Below are positions 23,370-36,000 of a stretch of 64,000 bases of DNA, in pieces; within the stretch, counting starts at the first letter, position 1, and each line of letters opens with the position of its first letter. A program made the translations under genes and the position numbers. This stretch comes from Trifolium pratense (lineage: Eukaryota; Streptophyta; Magnoliopsida; Fabales; Fabaceae), in contig NC_060062.1 of NCBI RefSeq assembly GCF_020283565.1, forward strand, positions 25,604,251 to 25,668,250. Reading direction: 5' to 3'. The notes below the pieces were generated by a model. That model had not been told where the DNA came from, ran no database searches, and saw only the letters and a program-made list of their open reading frames with translations.

Positions 23370-23704
23370 AAAGTTTATCAGACCTTGAATTTGAGGACCT
23401 AAAAGGGTTTATGGATCTGGGTTTTGTTTTCTCAGAGGAAGATAAAGATTCAAGTTTGGTTGAAATTATTCCTGGGTTACAAAGACTTAGAAGAAAAATG
23501 AAGAAACAGAAGAAGAAAAAGATGATTATGATGAATTTGTTGTTCAAAGACCTTATCTTTCTGAAGCTTTGGGAGGTTTATGAATGGAGAAAAAAAGAGA
23601 AACAATTGATGATGAATTGAAAAGTTCATTCTTTGAACAATGAAATTGATATAAAGAATAGTCTCAGATTATGGGCACACAGTGTTGCTTCCACTGTTAG
23701 ATGA
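23370..23704 (+). pseudogene. DUF1685-like gene fragment
   Basis: After an acceptor-like AAAG, the frame reads LSDLEFEDLKGFMDLGFVF, then SEEDKDSSLVEIIPGLQRL and, near the end, NEIDIKNSLRLWAHSVASTVR. This matches my memory of the plant DUF1685 family (unknown function). The acidic middle (DDYDEFVVQRPYLSEA) is only readable in another frame, so two compensating frameshifts are present. A TGA breaks the returning frame where a tryptophan is expected. Only one exon-sized piece remains. It lies inside inverted-repeat borders, which suggests capture by a transposon. Confidence 0.5.
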
Positions 23705-24179
23705 AATGAAGTTGTTCATATTTCATAATCTAATTTTTTCTTCTTCTTAAAATATACATTTTTTCTAAATAATGTCTTTATTCTTGAATTTTTTAGCTTC
23801 CTCTTGAATTGAATTCATGATAACATGTATTAAGTTTTTTGCAGGTCTGTTACTTAAACCAGATCATTAGCCTAAGCCTGTCCATTATCTCTGTGGTGGC
23901 AGAGACTCCCCTGAAATTTGGATTTAAAATGGGAACGGCGGGTTTACATCCGCTAAACCCTCGAATGACCGAATGTTGGCCGTACGCTTTGCTTACTGGT
24001 TGTTTGTCTTCCGCAAATAAAATTAATAAATAAAATTGGATTAAAAAGGGGACCGATGGGATTACATCCGCTCGTCCCTCGCTCATCCCTCGAATAATCG
24101 AACGATAAAGCTAGACAAACTAATATTAATCCTATTTGGTATTTTCGGAATCTCATCCTATTTGATATGTTAAATAGTT

Positions 24180-24243
24180 TCAAGATATTATACACTGAAA
24201 CCATTAGTATTGTTAAATGGTTTTATATAAATACTAAGGTGAG

Positions 24244-24293
<50 letters not shown>

Positions 24294-24540
24294 TGGTTTC
24301 AGTGCAAAATATTATTCTGGAAACCATTATGCTGGTTAAATGGTTTCAGAGAGTTAAACAGTGAAACTATTTGTATTGTAAAATGTTTTACACTAAATGG
24401 TTTAATAATTTTAAATACTGATTATTACTGAAACCATAAGTATGGTTTAATGGTTTTACATAGTTTTATATGTGAAACCAAAATAATTGTCTAATAGTTT
24501 TTTAATAAAACAGAAAACCAATGGTTTCGCCTAATGATTT
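24180..24540. repeat. Degenerate GAAACCAT/AATGGTTT minisatellite
   Basis: At least five diverged units of about 40 bp run through this stretch, each with GAAACCAT-AGTAT-GTTAAATGGTTT. An (AT)n microsatellite at 24246-24291 sits inside it. No coding capacity. Confidence 0.55.
24246..24291. repeat. (AT)n microsatellite
   Basis: An uninterrupted AT dinucleotide run of about 46 bp. Confidence 0.95.
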
Positions 24541-24796
24541 ATGTTAATTGTAATAAATTAAACCATAATTAGAGTACATGTTTTAGTATGTAATTTTAAA
24601 TTAAAATATGACTATATAATCATCCAACACAATTAATTGAAAATATATTCTTACAATATGTACTTCAAAGGAACAAAAGTTATTATTAATTTGGCTAAAA
24701 ATGCGATGAGAGAGAGAGAGAGAGGCAGAGAGAGAGAGCAACGCCGCATCTAGGGCAAGCCTAGGGCGGCCGTTCCGGTCACCGCCTTCACCGAAA

Positions 24797-27587
24797 GTGA
24801 GGCAGAAAAGGGATGGGGTTTCAGCTGATAGTGGAGAATGGACCGAGGTGAGACGGCGACGTTGGAAAGTGCTTCGACACGACGAAGAGGGGCTTGACAG
24901 ACATCGACAGAACAGAGGACACCAGACCAATCTGCACTCAAATCCTGGACATGATAGCCCTTTCGATCAACATCACGATCTCAATTACCATGTGAAGGAT
25001 CATCACCGATTAGGAAGAAGCAGTTCTCGGTACAACAGAGCGATGAATGCGGTTCACCGATCAGGCAAAAGGAATGCGCGATCCTCATCCGTCCTTCATC
25101 GTTCATGATCCGTTTCTAGAAGAGCACGGCAACGGCTGGTGTTGCCTGAAAGGCGAGGGTTAACGGCGGTGGTTAGGGAGGACGTTAATTGTTCTATTGA
25201 TGGTGCAGGTCGGCGCAAAGATGGAAGGGTAGAGGAGGAAGATCGAGTGGATGGCAGCCATGATCTTGTGCAAGAAAATGAACAGAGGGAGGTGATTAAC
25301 AGAGGTGTTGTGAAGGAAGGGGCTCGTTGTGATAATGGCAAGAACAAGATGCAGAATAGTGATGGTGCTGCAATTTTGGATTGTCAACAGAGGAAAGAAG
25401 TTGTTGTGCTTGATGAGTATAACAATGATGTTGGTGGTGTAACGAGGTCCGACCTTAAACGGTACGTTTCTTTTTACTTTACAAATTTTCCAGCACAAAT
25501 GTCGAATTTTTATTTGAGAAAGAGCTTCGAAGTTTGTGGTGTGCTGGAGGATGTGTTTGTTGCAAAAAAAAGAAATAGATACGGTCAACCCTATGGATTT
25601 GTCAAATTTTCCAATGTTAAAAATGTGACAAAATTGATGAATGCCCTCAATAATGTCTGGTTTGGTTACTTTCGCGTCAAAGCTAGTGTAGCCATGTTTG
25701 ATCGTAACGCTTCTGATTTGAGAAGGAACCCGGAGAGGATTAAGGTTGGACTGGAAAAAGGTGATAAAGTGCAATCGTCGATAGCAGGGAAGCAAAGCTC
25801 GATGAGGCAAGTAATACCCACAGGAAGCGTTAACAACTTTAAGACACCGAGACAAAATTCTAATTGTGCTGGTGCTTTAGATTTAAGGGCGGAAAAGGAA
25901 GGTAGTGTTCCCCCTGAAGGGGTGCAGGTGGGGGACATAGTTATCAAGTTAGGGGTTAGGGAGGAGGATTCATTTAAAAAGGCTGGTTCAACAAAGGTGG
26001 TAGCGCGGGCTTCGAACAAGGTTGAGCAGCCAGTTGATGTTGTTAAGGAGCGTCGAGTCTTTATGCGAAGTTATCAAACTAAACCCGACGACTCTAAATG
26101 TGCTCTCAATGTGGTAGTGGCTACAGTTATCAATGGTGAGGCGATCTCTGTGGTGCAAAATAGGATATTGGATGCGGGCTTTAATGATTTGGTTCTCATA
26201 CCAATGGGTGCCGATAAGGTTTTCGTTCGCAGCATAGAGAATGCCGACGTTAAGTCTGTGATCAACAATGCTAAGGATTTTTTCAAAATTGTTTTTTCGA
26301 GTTGGACGAGATGGGATAAGGAGAATTCACCCTATCGGAGAGGGGCTTGGGTGCGTTTGTATGGCGTCCCTCTTCATGCTTGGAACGAGCAATTCTTTAA
26401 GTTGTGTGTTTTGGAATGTGGAGGGTTTCTTCGAACGGATTGCTGTGCAGCTGAAAAGAATCGACTTGATTTCGCGCGGGTTCTGATCGCTACTCCCGAA
26501 CTCAACTTAATCAAAAGAAGTGAGACCGTCTTGGTAGATGGCATTCAAGTAGAGATTAAGATTGTGGAGGAGTGGGGTGTGCTATGGGAGAGGATTCTTG
26601 TCTCTTTGAAGAGGATAGCGAGGCAGAATCATCTTGTGGTGAGGGTCATGATGATCCGGAGGTTCATCGCAATATTGATATGCTAGTCAATCAAGTTAAG
26701 GAAGGACTTGAGGTGGAGGATCATAATGAATTCCAAGGCAAACAGGGTGAAGAGTCTTTAGATAAGCTTAAAGCGAATCCAGGTTCTAAGGGAGTTGGGA
26801 CAATTTCAGTTGTAAGGATGGACTATCAGGAAGTGTTAGGAAATCAAGCTGATCGGGAAGAGGTGTCTCCCCCCCCTCGGGGAATGTTTTGGTTCCACCT
26901 GCTCTTCGGCCGCCTCGTGGCAAACGTACTAGTTCTTATCCTCCGGAGGTGAGGCGTTCCGTTATATCAGGGCCTTGGAGTTTGGAGTGGTTACAGGATC
27001 AGAATTATGGGGATGTGGGAGTGATTTTTTCTGCAAGTAAGAAAAGTAGAAAGGAGATTCCTCACGGACCTAGCCTTAAGCGGAAAGTGGATCAGGATCC
27101 GAGGAGACGCAAAGCAGGAGGTGTGCTTCGTCATCCAATCCATAGTCTCAAAAAGGTGGCTAGGATGCCAAGCAAGGATCGTGGTGAGGTGTTAAAGGCC
27201 CTGAAGAAAAGTGTTCGTCGGCGCAGGGGAGGAGATAGGCTTAATCGATCCTGCTCTATGAGCTGTCATGTTTCTTCCGGAGATTCAGGTTCGTCGGGGT
27301 CTGTAAACAACGATTGGATGAATTGGGTGGCTGTTCATGGTAACGACCATATGGCGGTGGATGATGTGTGGGGGATCGGGAAAGCTATCGGGGTTAAGTT
27401 TAAGGGAGACAATGTGAATATGTTCAATATTCTTTCTAGGGCGAGTAAAGGCAAGAGGAAGGCTTCAGGGTTGATGGCCGAGGCGGGGGGGGGTCGAGGA
27501 AGGATATTGGATGTTAGTGGTGTGTCTTTCTTCTTGTTGGGGAGGGGGGGAGAGAGTTTTTATGAAGATTATCTCTTGGAATATTAG
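24797..27587 (+). pseudogene. LINE ORF1 (RRM nucleic-acid binding protein), broken
   Basis: It starts MRQKRDGVSADSGEWTEVRR and runs through an Arg/Ser/His-rich segment. An in-frame TGA at 25106-25108 interrupts it, where CGA would restore the Ser/Arg pattern. An RRM-like domain follows (VSFYFTNFPAQMSNFYLRK and YGQPYGFVKF, about 25470-25690), then a DUF4283-like segment (GAWVRLYGVPLHAWNEQF, 26340-26400). The frame shifts near 26570 and again at the C8 run 26869-26876, after which a basic tail continues to 27587. In L1 elements this protein coats element RNA. It is non-functional as read. Confidence 0.8.
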
Positions 27588-30500
27588 AGGGCTAGGAGGC
27601 CCTGAGAAAAGTAAGATGGTGGGGGAGTTGAAACCCTTCATTCTGTGTATTCAAGAAACGAAGCTGCAAAATTGTGATACTTTTCTTAGTTCGACTCTTT
27701 GGGGTAGCTCCTCGCACGATTTTTCTTATCGTCCATCGGTTGGGGCATCTGGAGGGCTTCTAACTTTGTGGGATTCTTCTGAGGTGGATGTGTGGTCGAC
27801 TGAGAGCTGAGAGCATGTGTTGTGGTGTCACGGTCGATTCTCGAAGTCAGGGGAAGAATTTTATGTGGCAAATGTCTATGCGCCCTGTGATGATGGGGCT
27901 AAGCAAGGGCTGTGGGATTCTCTTTCCGCACGGCTCCAATTGCTGGCGGGGAAGAGGGTGTGTGTGTGGGGGGACTTTAATGCGGTCAAACACATTGATG
28001 AAAGACGATCTGTTAGGGATGGGCATCGTTCCTCTGATCATATCCCTTTTAATCGGTTTATTGAAGATAACACGTTGATTGATCTTCCCCTAATTGGACG
28101 TAAGTTTACTTGGTTCAAAGGGGATGGTCACTCGATGAGCCGTCTTGATAGGTTTCTTCTTTCCGAGGAGTGGTGTTTGGATTGGCCTAATTGTAAGCAA
28201 ATGGCCAAACTGAGAGGGTTGTCTGATCATTGTCCCCTGGTCTTGTCTGCGAATGAGGAAGATTGGGGGCTAAGACCGTCGCAGATGCTTAAGTGCTGGA
28301 AGGATATACCTGGGTATAACTTGTTTGTCAAAGATAAGTGGAATTCATTCCATGTGGATGGTTGGGGTGGTTACGTTTTAAAGGAAAAACTTAAGATGAT
28401 TAAGGCGGCTTTAAAAGAATGGCATAAGACTCATGCTCAGAATCTTCCTAATCGTATAGATAATTTGAAAATCAGGCTTTCAGCTCTTGATGAGAAGGGG
28501 GGGGGGAAGATGATCTTTCTGAGGAGGATCTCGTTGAGTTTCATGGGGTTTCGTCTGACATTCACTCGCTCTCTAGGTTGCATGCTAGCATTAGTTGGCA
28601 ACAATCTCGTTCGTTGTGGCTCAAGGAAGGGGATGCTAATTCTAAGTATTTTCATTCAGTTTTGGCCAGTCGTCGTCGAAGGAATGCTTTGTCTGTCATT
28701 CAGGTAGATGGGGTGTCGTTGGAGGGTGTTAATCCTATTAGGCAAGCGGTGTTTTCGCATTTTGAGTCTCATTTTCAGGCTCCTAGTGTGGATAGGCCTG
28801 GGGTTGACGACCTTCAGTTTAAGAAGTTAGATCCGATGGAGATTGGTGGCTTAACCAAACCTTTTTCTGAGACTGAGGTGAAGCTAGCTGTGTGGGATTG
28901 TGATAGTTATAAAAGTCCAGGCCCTGATGGTATTAATTTCGGCTTTATTAAAGATTTCTGGTTCGAACTTCGAGGCGACGTAATGCGATTTATCTCTGAT
29001 TTCCACTGGAATGGCAAGTTGACGAAAGGTATTAACTCCATTTTCATTGCTCTGATCCCCAAAACGGATAGTCCTCAGAGGCTGAGTGATTTTCGCCCTA
29101 TTTCGCTTGTCGGATGCCTCTATAAAATCTTGGCGAAGGTTTTAGCTAATAGGTTGCGTCAAGTGGTTGGTAGTGTTATCTCTGAGTCCCAGACTGCGTT
29201 CGTGAAGAACAGACAAATTCTTGATGGTATTCTTACAGCTAATGAGGTGGTGGATGAAGCGCGAAAGTCTAAAAAGGATATTTTGTTGTTCAAGGTTGAT
29301 TTTGAGAAAGCTTATGATTCGGTGGATTAGGGGTATCTTGATGCTGTTATGGGGAGAATGACATTTCCGACTTTGTGGAGGAAGTGGATTAGAGAGTGTG
29401 TTTGTACGGCTACGGCCTCGGTGCTAGTTAATGGTAGTCCGACTGATGAATTCCCTCTTAGGTGAGGGCTTCGGCAGGGTGATCCGCTCTCTCCTTTCCT
29501 TTTTCTTCTAGCGGCTGAGGGCCTTAACGTGCTTATGGAAGCTATGGTGGCTCGAAATTTGTTTACAGGTTATAGTATTGGTGGTCAGGGGTCGGTCTCG
29601 GTGTCGCACCTTCAATTTGCTGATGATACTCTCTTGATGGGGGTAAAAAGTTGGGCAAATGTTCGGGCTTTGCGGGTTGTTTTAGTGCTTTTTGAGACTA
29701 TGTCTGGCTTGAAGGTTAACTTTAATAAAAGTATGTTGGTTGGCGTTAATATCCCTGAGTCCTGGTTATGCGAAGCTGCGTCTTCTCTGTGTTGTAAAGT
29801 GGGAAAGATTCCTTTCCTTTATCTGGGTCTTCAAATTGGGGGTGATCCGCGTCGTTTGGTGTTTTGGGAACCAATGTTGACTCGTTTAAAGAACAAATTG
29901 TCTGGGTGGAAGAGCCGTTTTTTGTCTTTTGGTGGTCGTCTGGTTCTGTTAAAGTCTGTCTTGACCTCTTTACCTGTCTATGCCCTTTCTTTCTTCAAAG
30001 CTCCCTCAGATATTATTTCCTCTATTGAATCTATTTTCATTAAAAATTTTTTGGGGGGGGTTGTGAGGATTCTAGGAAAATCTCTTGGGTTAGTTGGAAA
30101 TCTGTTTGTTTACGTAAGGAGTATGGAGGTTTGGGGGTTAGACAGTTCCGTGAGTTCAACATAGCGTTGTTGGGTAAGTGGTGTTGGAGGATGCTGGTGG
30201 ACAGAGAGGGGTTGTGGTTTAGAGTGCTGGTAGCTAGGTATGGGCTTGAGGGAGGTAGTCTTCGGGCGGATGGTCAGAGAGCGTCGGTGTGGTGGAGGGA
30301 GATAATGCGGATTCGGGAAGGTATTGGTGAGCGAGGAGGTAGTTGGTTTAGGGAGCATGTTTCGAGGAGGGTGGGGGATGGGTCAGATACTCTTTTTTGG
30401 ACCGATCCATGGTTGGAGGGGATTTCGTTACGGGAGCGGTTTGGACGACTTTTTGAGTTGGCGGTGACCAAATCTCGCTCGGTCGCAGAGATGTTTGCTT

Positions 30501-31243
30501 TAGGTTGGGGGGAAGATGGTGGGGCATGGGAGTGGCGGAGACGGTTGTGGGCGTGGGAGGAGGAGATGTTGAGGGAGTGTCAGTCTTTACTTCATGACAT
30601 TTCTTTGCAGGATCAGACAATTGACAGGTGGCAATGGAGACTTGACCCTGACACAGGTTATACGGTCGGGGGAGTTTATCAGCTTTTGACGTCTCAGGAT
30701 TCAGTTACTTTGGACGATGCAGATAATCTTATATGGCACTCTCAGGTTCCCTTGAAGGTTTCCATCTTTGCATGGCGTTTATTACGGGACAGGTTGCCTA
30801 CGAGAGCAAACCTGGTTACTCGTGGCATTTTGTCTCCTACGGTTGCCACGTGTGTTTTTGGATGTGGAGCGGCTGAGTCGGCTCATCATTTATTTCTATC
30901 TTGTAGTATTGCTGGATCGCTTTGGGATTTAGTTCGCGCATGGATTGGCAGTTCCTTGGTGGATTCCACCTCTCTGCGGGATCATTTTGTTCAGTTCACG
31001 GCTTCATCAGGTGGATCTCAGGCGAGACGGTCCTTTTTGCAGCTTGTTTGACTCGCTTGTGTTTGGGTGTTATGGACAGAGAGAAATCATCGGTTGTTCA
31101 AGGGCTCAACGGGCGCACCTCATATTTTATTGGACAAGATCAAGCTTTTCTCTTTTAGGTGGTTGAAGACAACGAACATCACGTTAGCTTTGAACTACCA
31201 TAGCTGGTGGTCTAGTCCATTGTTGTGTTTGGGCCTTGTATGA
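27562..31243 (+). pseudogene. LINE ORF2 (endonuclease-reverse transcriptase), broken
   Basis: It starts MKIISWNIRGLG, overlapping the ORF1 end. An AP-like endonuclease is recognisable by IQETK, GDFNAV (near 27972) and SDHCPL (near 28225). The reverse transcriptase has GPDGI, the FRPISLVGCLYKI block, an AFVKNRQILDG block and the catalytic FADD (near 29617). The C-terminal zf-RVT-like region has WH-VPLKV-IFAWRLLRDRLPT, and the end reads VWVLWTERNHRLF. Breaks: TGA 27808, G10 run at 28497, TAG 29328, TGA 29463, G8 run at 30053 and TGA 31049. The catalytic residues themselves survive. Confidence 0.85.
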
Positions 31244-31382
31244 TTTTATTTCGATTGTATTTCTCTGACTCTTTTGTAATTTTTTAGTCTTTTTCGGTAC
31301 GTCTTGTGCTAGGGAGACTGTTATTGTTAATATATATCATTTTGGCTTCTTCAAAAAAAAACAAAAGTTATTATTTAATTGG

Positions 31383-31700
31383 AAATGGGGGGCGCGTTAG
31401 AAATTTGGGGATGCGCTAGAAATCTAGAGGAGAAAAAAAACTGGGGGGCGCGCTAGAAATCTTGGTGAGGAAATAAAACCGGGGGCTCGTAAGAAATCTA
31501 GGGAAGAAAAAGAAAAAAAAATTGGGGGTGCGCGCAAGTAATTGAGTGCGCTAAGCAAATGGGGGGCGCACAAGTAATTTGGGGGGCGCGAAAGTAATGA
31601 GGTAGCATATGGGGGCGCGCAGAGTAAATGGGGGCGTGCGAGTAATGAGGTAACATATGGATGTGCGTGGAGTAAATGGGGGGATGCGTTGAGTAATTTT
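31383..31700. repeat. GC-rich degenerate tandem repeat (GGGGGCGCG-AAGTAAT)
   Basis: About eleven units of roughly 20-35 bp, each a G-run with GCGCG/GTGCG and then AGAAAT or AGTAAT, lie between the LINE end and a MITE. The G-rich strand is the plus strand throughout. It resembles a transposon subterminal array. No coding potential. Confidence 0.7.
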
Positions 31701-31729
31701 CATTATTTATGCATGAAGCATAAGGAAGA

Positions 31730-32174
31730 GATGTTTTCTCTCCCAACCCCCCTCAATTCTTTTCTACCCCCTGAATTTTCGTTTTTGTTCTTGGGGGGTA
31801 CTGCGGTTTATACGAACCGAAATAATATGACATGCTGATAAATTTCGGTAACCACTTACCGAAATCTGGGACATTTCGGTTCGCAGGTACCGAAACAATT
31901 ATTTCGGTAAACTGCTACCGAAAATGGCCTAATTTCAGCGACCAACGTATCGAAATCTATGACATTTCGGTTCGCAGGTACCGAACAAGCTGACGTTCGT
32001 TTTCTGTGTACCGAAAACGCTAATGTTCGGTTCGCAGTTACCGAAATGGTCTAATATTTGGCTTCGGTGAATATAAACCGAAGTTTTTTGGCAAAAATGT
32101 TTCAAACCGCAAGGGGCAAAATTGAATTTTTGGGGGGTATAAAAGAAATGAGGGGGGTCGGGAAAGAAAACATC
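31730..32174. mobile_element. Mutator-like MITE (9-bp target duplication)
   Basis: It starts GATGTTTTCTCTCCC-ACCCCCCTCA and ends with the matching inverted sequence. TAAGGAAGA flanks it at 31721-31729 and 32175-32183. The 445-bp interior repeats TTCGGT...ACCGAA motifs many times (for example TTCGGTTCGCAGGTACCGAA twice). Relatives: 43664-43914 and, more distantly, 46338-46550. Confidence 0.85.
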
Positions 32175-32203
32175 TAAGGAAGAAGCTTATACACCATAAA
32201 CTA

Positions 32204-33016
32204 CTTAACTTTATAAATTCTATAATTCATATGTAAATTCATCTACCGTGGACTGTAATCTATGAAGGTGTATGTGACATTAATTTACATAGGTGTAGTA
32301 AGGACCTGCCGAAGTTATAGGCAGCCCAAACCCTAGTTCTAAATGTCATTAAAAACCCAATTTTATAAAGTCTATTAATTAGGCAGGGCAAAATAACTCG
32401 TCCGCCTCGCCTCAATTTTGATGGGTAAAATCCGAGTTGACTGAGTTTGGGTTCGGGTTTGGGTTTTCCGCGATTTTAAAAGATGGGTTTGAGACGGATA
32501 ATGGGGATATTGATTCCCACCCCGAATTCGTCCCCGAACCCGCCCCATTTATATCGAATTACATTTTATTATTCATAAATTATAAACCCTTAAACAAACT
32601 CACATTACATTCATTTTTTTTTTTGTAGATTATTACATTCATATTTTTAAGTTGAGTATTAATTGCGTCAAAAAAGTTGAGTATTAATCAAATTATTTTC
32701 TCTATTTATTTTTTATGTATAAATATTGTTGAAAAATAATAATTTCACAACAATAAAATATCACTTTATTTTTTTTTTATTAAATTGATAAAAATATTAT
32801 TTTAAAGCTTTAATTTCTTGAACCAAAGTTCCCTCACAATCTCTTGTATACCAAATGACATTTTAATACAATACCATATGTATTATATAATGCAACCAAA
32901 TACAAACACAAATTATTATCCCACTACGTATATATCACAGTAAAATGAAAACACACGTGAGGACTACAAGACTTGTCTAGCATACATACGTGAACACCAT
33001 TAGTAAGACATAGTGC
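32204..33016. other. Intergenic region downstream of gene E
   Basis: A segment at about 32390-32560 has alternating GGGTTCGGGTTTGGG and CCCCGAACCCGCCCC runs, reminiscent of a common plant repeat. The remainder is AT-rich with no gene seen. Confidence 0.45.
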
Positions 33017-36000
33017 TTAGCAAGACAACTTCTGTTTAATTGCAAGCAACTTCACTATAACATCTTTTATGAGCATTCTTTGAGAAGGAAATTCTTCAGA
33101 ACATGCAACTCCTATTTCAGCAAACATCATTAGACATTGTTTAGTGTTGTTTTCCACAACCCGTGTCTGATCTTCGGCAAATGGAATAAGCAAACATGAA
33201 TCCACTATGTCAAGAATGTCTTCTGAAATTTTCATCTTACAAAATTTATGTAGACTTAGATTCTCATAAAACATGTTATTTGTTGGCTTCTTTCCAGTGA
33301 GCATTTCCAACAGCAAAATTCCATAGCTGTAGATATCTCCCTCTGGTGATACTGGACCACCTGCTCCATACTCTTTTCAAACAACAAATAACGACTATTT
33401 AGGCAAAATTGAACAAAGGTGTATATATAAAATTCTATAACAATGAATTAATGGGACAATTTGTTATAGTGAGGCTAAAAAAATTTAGCTTCATATAGCT
33501 AAATAGAGATATGACAATGAATTAATTCAACGCGAATATTATACTACAAAGGATGTGTTTTTCAATCATACTCTCAGATTTTGTCAGATTACTGATTATC
33601 ACTAGACTATTTAATCAACCTTTAATCATAGGATGACAAGTCAACGTTATGAAGAAAAGTAACAAGTAAGGGATAGAAAGAACTTACCAGGAGGAAGGTA
33701 TCCTATAGTTCCCTTAATTGTAGATGAATTAACTTGATCTTTACTTGAATGTCCCGTGGCTCCAAGAATGAGCCTAGCTAAGCCAAAGTCTCCCAAGTGG
33801 GCTACAATGTCATCATCGAGAAGAACATTGCTTGGCTTAACATCACAGTGAACTAGAACTTGATCTGTACCATTGTGAAGATAATCAAGTGCATGGGCTA
33901 CATCAAGAGCAATGTCTACCCTTTGTGTGAAGTTGAGATTATGATTTTCAGACCCTTCAATATCATGCAACAAGTTTTCTAGACTCCCATTAGGCATGAA
34001 GTCAAACACAATAGCCTTGAAATCTTCGCCATTATAATCAATACTTGAACAACAAGTTAATATCTTTAGAAGATTTCGGTGCTTCATCTTTCCTAGAGCC
34101 TTGCATTCTGCCATGAAACTCTTTGCTGCTCCACGTGTTTGAAGATTCAACACCTTTACAACAATAGGTCTTTCAAAGTGGAGAAGTGATCCTTTGTAAA
34201 CAGATCCAAAGCTTCCGGTTCCTACCAAGTTAGATGCAGAAAATCCATTGGTTGCTTCATGTAGTTCGCCATAAGTAACCCTCAAGTTCTCATTTTGCAA
34301 AGATGGTGAAGACGGTAACCTTTTGGGCTTTCTCGTGAGAAAATGGACAATTATAAAAGCTATGAAAGAAATCAAACCCACACCAATTACACCGATGATG
34401 ATAAGTTTCTTTTTGAGATGTTTTCTGTGTTTCTTGGAGGGCAAATCAAAACATGGAGGAAGCTTCAATTGAGGTATTCCTCCACAAAGGTTCTTATTTC
34501 CAGTTAGAAAAATGGTTGATACATTGCTAAACACACCTCCTGAGGGAACCTCTCCATATAGATTGTTAAACGACAAGTCCATGGTATTCAAAAATGTTAG
34601 ATTTTCTAGGTCACGAGGGATTATGCTCGAGAGATTATTTCTAGAAAGGTTTAAGTTTTCAAGGGACTTCAAAGAGGAGGCCAAGAACAAAGGTATATTT
34701 CCATGAAAGAAATTTCTCTCTAAATATAAATCTGTTATTGACAAACAAGCGCCAAGTTCATTTGGTATTTCACCAGACAATTTATTTGAGTGTAAATACA
34801 ATACTGAAAGATGTTTCAAGCTACTAAACTCTGAAGGAATGGTGCCAGTTAAGGAGTTGCTAGACAGGTCAAGACCTATTAAACCACTTAGATAGCCAAA
34901 TGTTTGATTGGGTATATCACCACTCAATTTGTTATCAGAAATTCTTAATATTTGTAGTTGGGTGCAATATCTCAGGTTAAATGGAATGCTACCTTCTAAT
35001 TTATTTTTATTCAAATATAGTTCAGACAACATAGTAAGATTGCCTATACTTATAGGAATATTACCAGATAATTTGTTTTCTTGAAAGCTCAAACTTACTA
35101 GATTATTAAGGTTTCCAATTGAATATGGAATTATTCCCTCAAATGAATTGTTTTCAAAGCCTAAGTAAGTTAAACCGATAAGTTGTCCAATACTTTCCGG
35201 TATCACTCCATATATTTGATTATCCCCCATGTCAAGCCAACTAAGTTGGGTAGAAAAGTTTCCTATAAGTTCCGGCAATTCACCACCTAAATTATTTTGA
35301 TGAAACTCTAGTTTTGACAATCGAGTACAATTGATTAACGAGGAAAGAAAGTCCAAATCGAGAACCCCTCCACTCCCAAAATTATTTACGCTAATAATAA
35401 GCAATTCAAGTTTATTTAATCGGCCCAAAGTAATAGGTATTGGCCCATGAAAATAATTTTCTCCTATAAAAACTCTTTCGATTTTAGTGAGGTTGGATAT
35501 TGAAGATGGAAAATTTCCAGTTATTTGGTTTTCTCCTACCATGAAGTCTACAAGGTTGGGAAAAACAAGATTCAAATTTGATGGAAGACTACCAAATAAC
35601 TCGTTTTCCCCGATATCAAAATATTTAATATTTGATAGGTTGTAAAGAGAATGAGGAATTTCACCTGACAAATCATTTGAAGCTAGATACAATAGTATCA
35701 AACTCGACAACCTACCCAATGAATAAGGTATCCTTCCTTCCAAGTGATTTTCTGTAAGTGACAACCTTTGGAGTGATGAAAGATTTTTCAGGGAAGATGG
35801 AATAGTACCAACTAGATTATTGGTACCAAGAAACAATCTAGTAAGTTTCTTCATTGATTCAAACCATGTGGGAACTCTTCCTGTGAGTTGATTTTGCAGC
35901 AAATTAATTACCTTGATATTTGTGCAGTTACTAAGCTCTATAGGAATCTCTCCTTGAAGCTTGTTGTTTTTTAAGTTTAGAAGTTGCAACCGCTTCAAAC

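Larger units (their letters stand above)
24688..31359 (+). mobile_element. Full-length L1-clade LINE, decayed
   Basis: The 6.7-kb element ends in a poly(A) tract after TGGCTTCTTC and is flanked by a 16-bp duplication beginning AACAAAAGTTATTATT (24672-24687, 31360-31375). It contains a GA-rich 5' leader, ORF1 (RNA-binding) and ORF2 (endonuclease, reverse transcriptase, C-terminal domain). Five in-frame stops and several frameshifts, mostly at C or G runs, make it inactive. It is inserted into the inverted-repeat-bounded locus at 23062-32203. Confidence 0.93.
23062..32203. mobile_element. Composite locus bounded by imperfect inverted repeats
   Basis: The left border (23062-23106, ATGGTGCATAAGG then TTCCTTATGCATGATGCATAA) matches in inverted orientation the right border, after removing the MITE inserted at 31730-32174 (about 31705-32203: ATTTATGCATGAAGCATAAGG, then GCTTATACACCATAAAC). 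About four fifths of 45 positions agree. Subtracting the LINE and MITE leaves roughly 2 kb carrying a DUF1685-like gene piece and GC-rich repeats. No target duplication was found, so membership in a TIR transposon family is inferred. Confidence 0.45.

Noticed and set aside
32437..32628. Plus-strand 63-codon frame with GFGFGFS start
   Set aside because: It arises from a GGGTTTGGG low-complexity repeat; no protein family is recognised.
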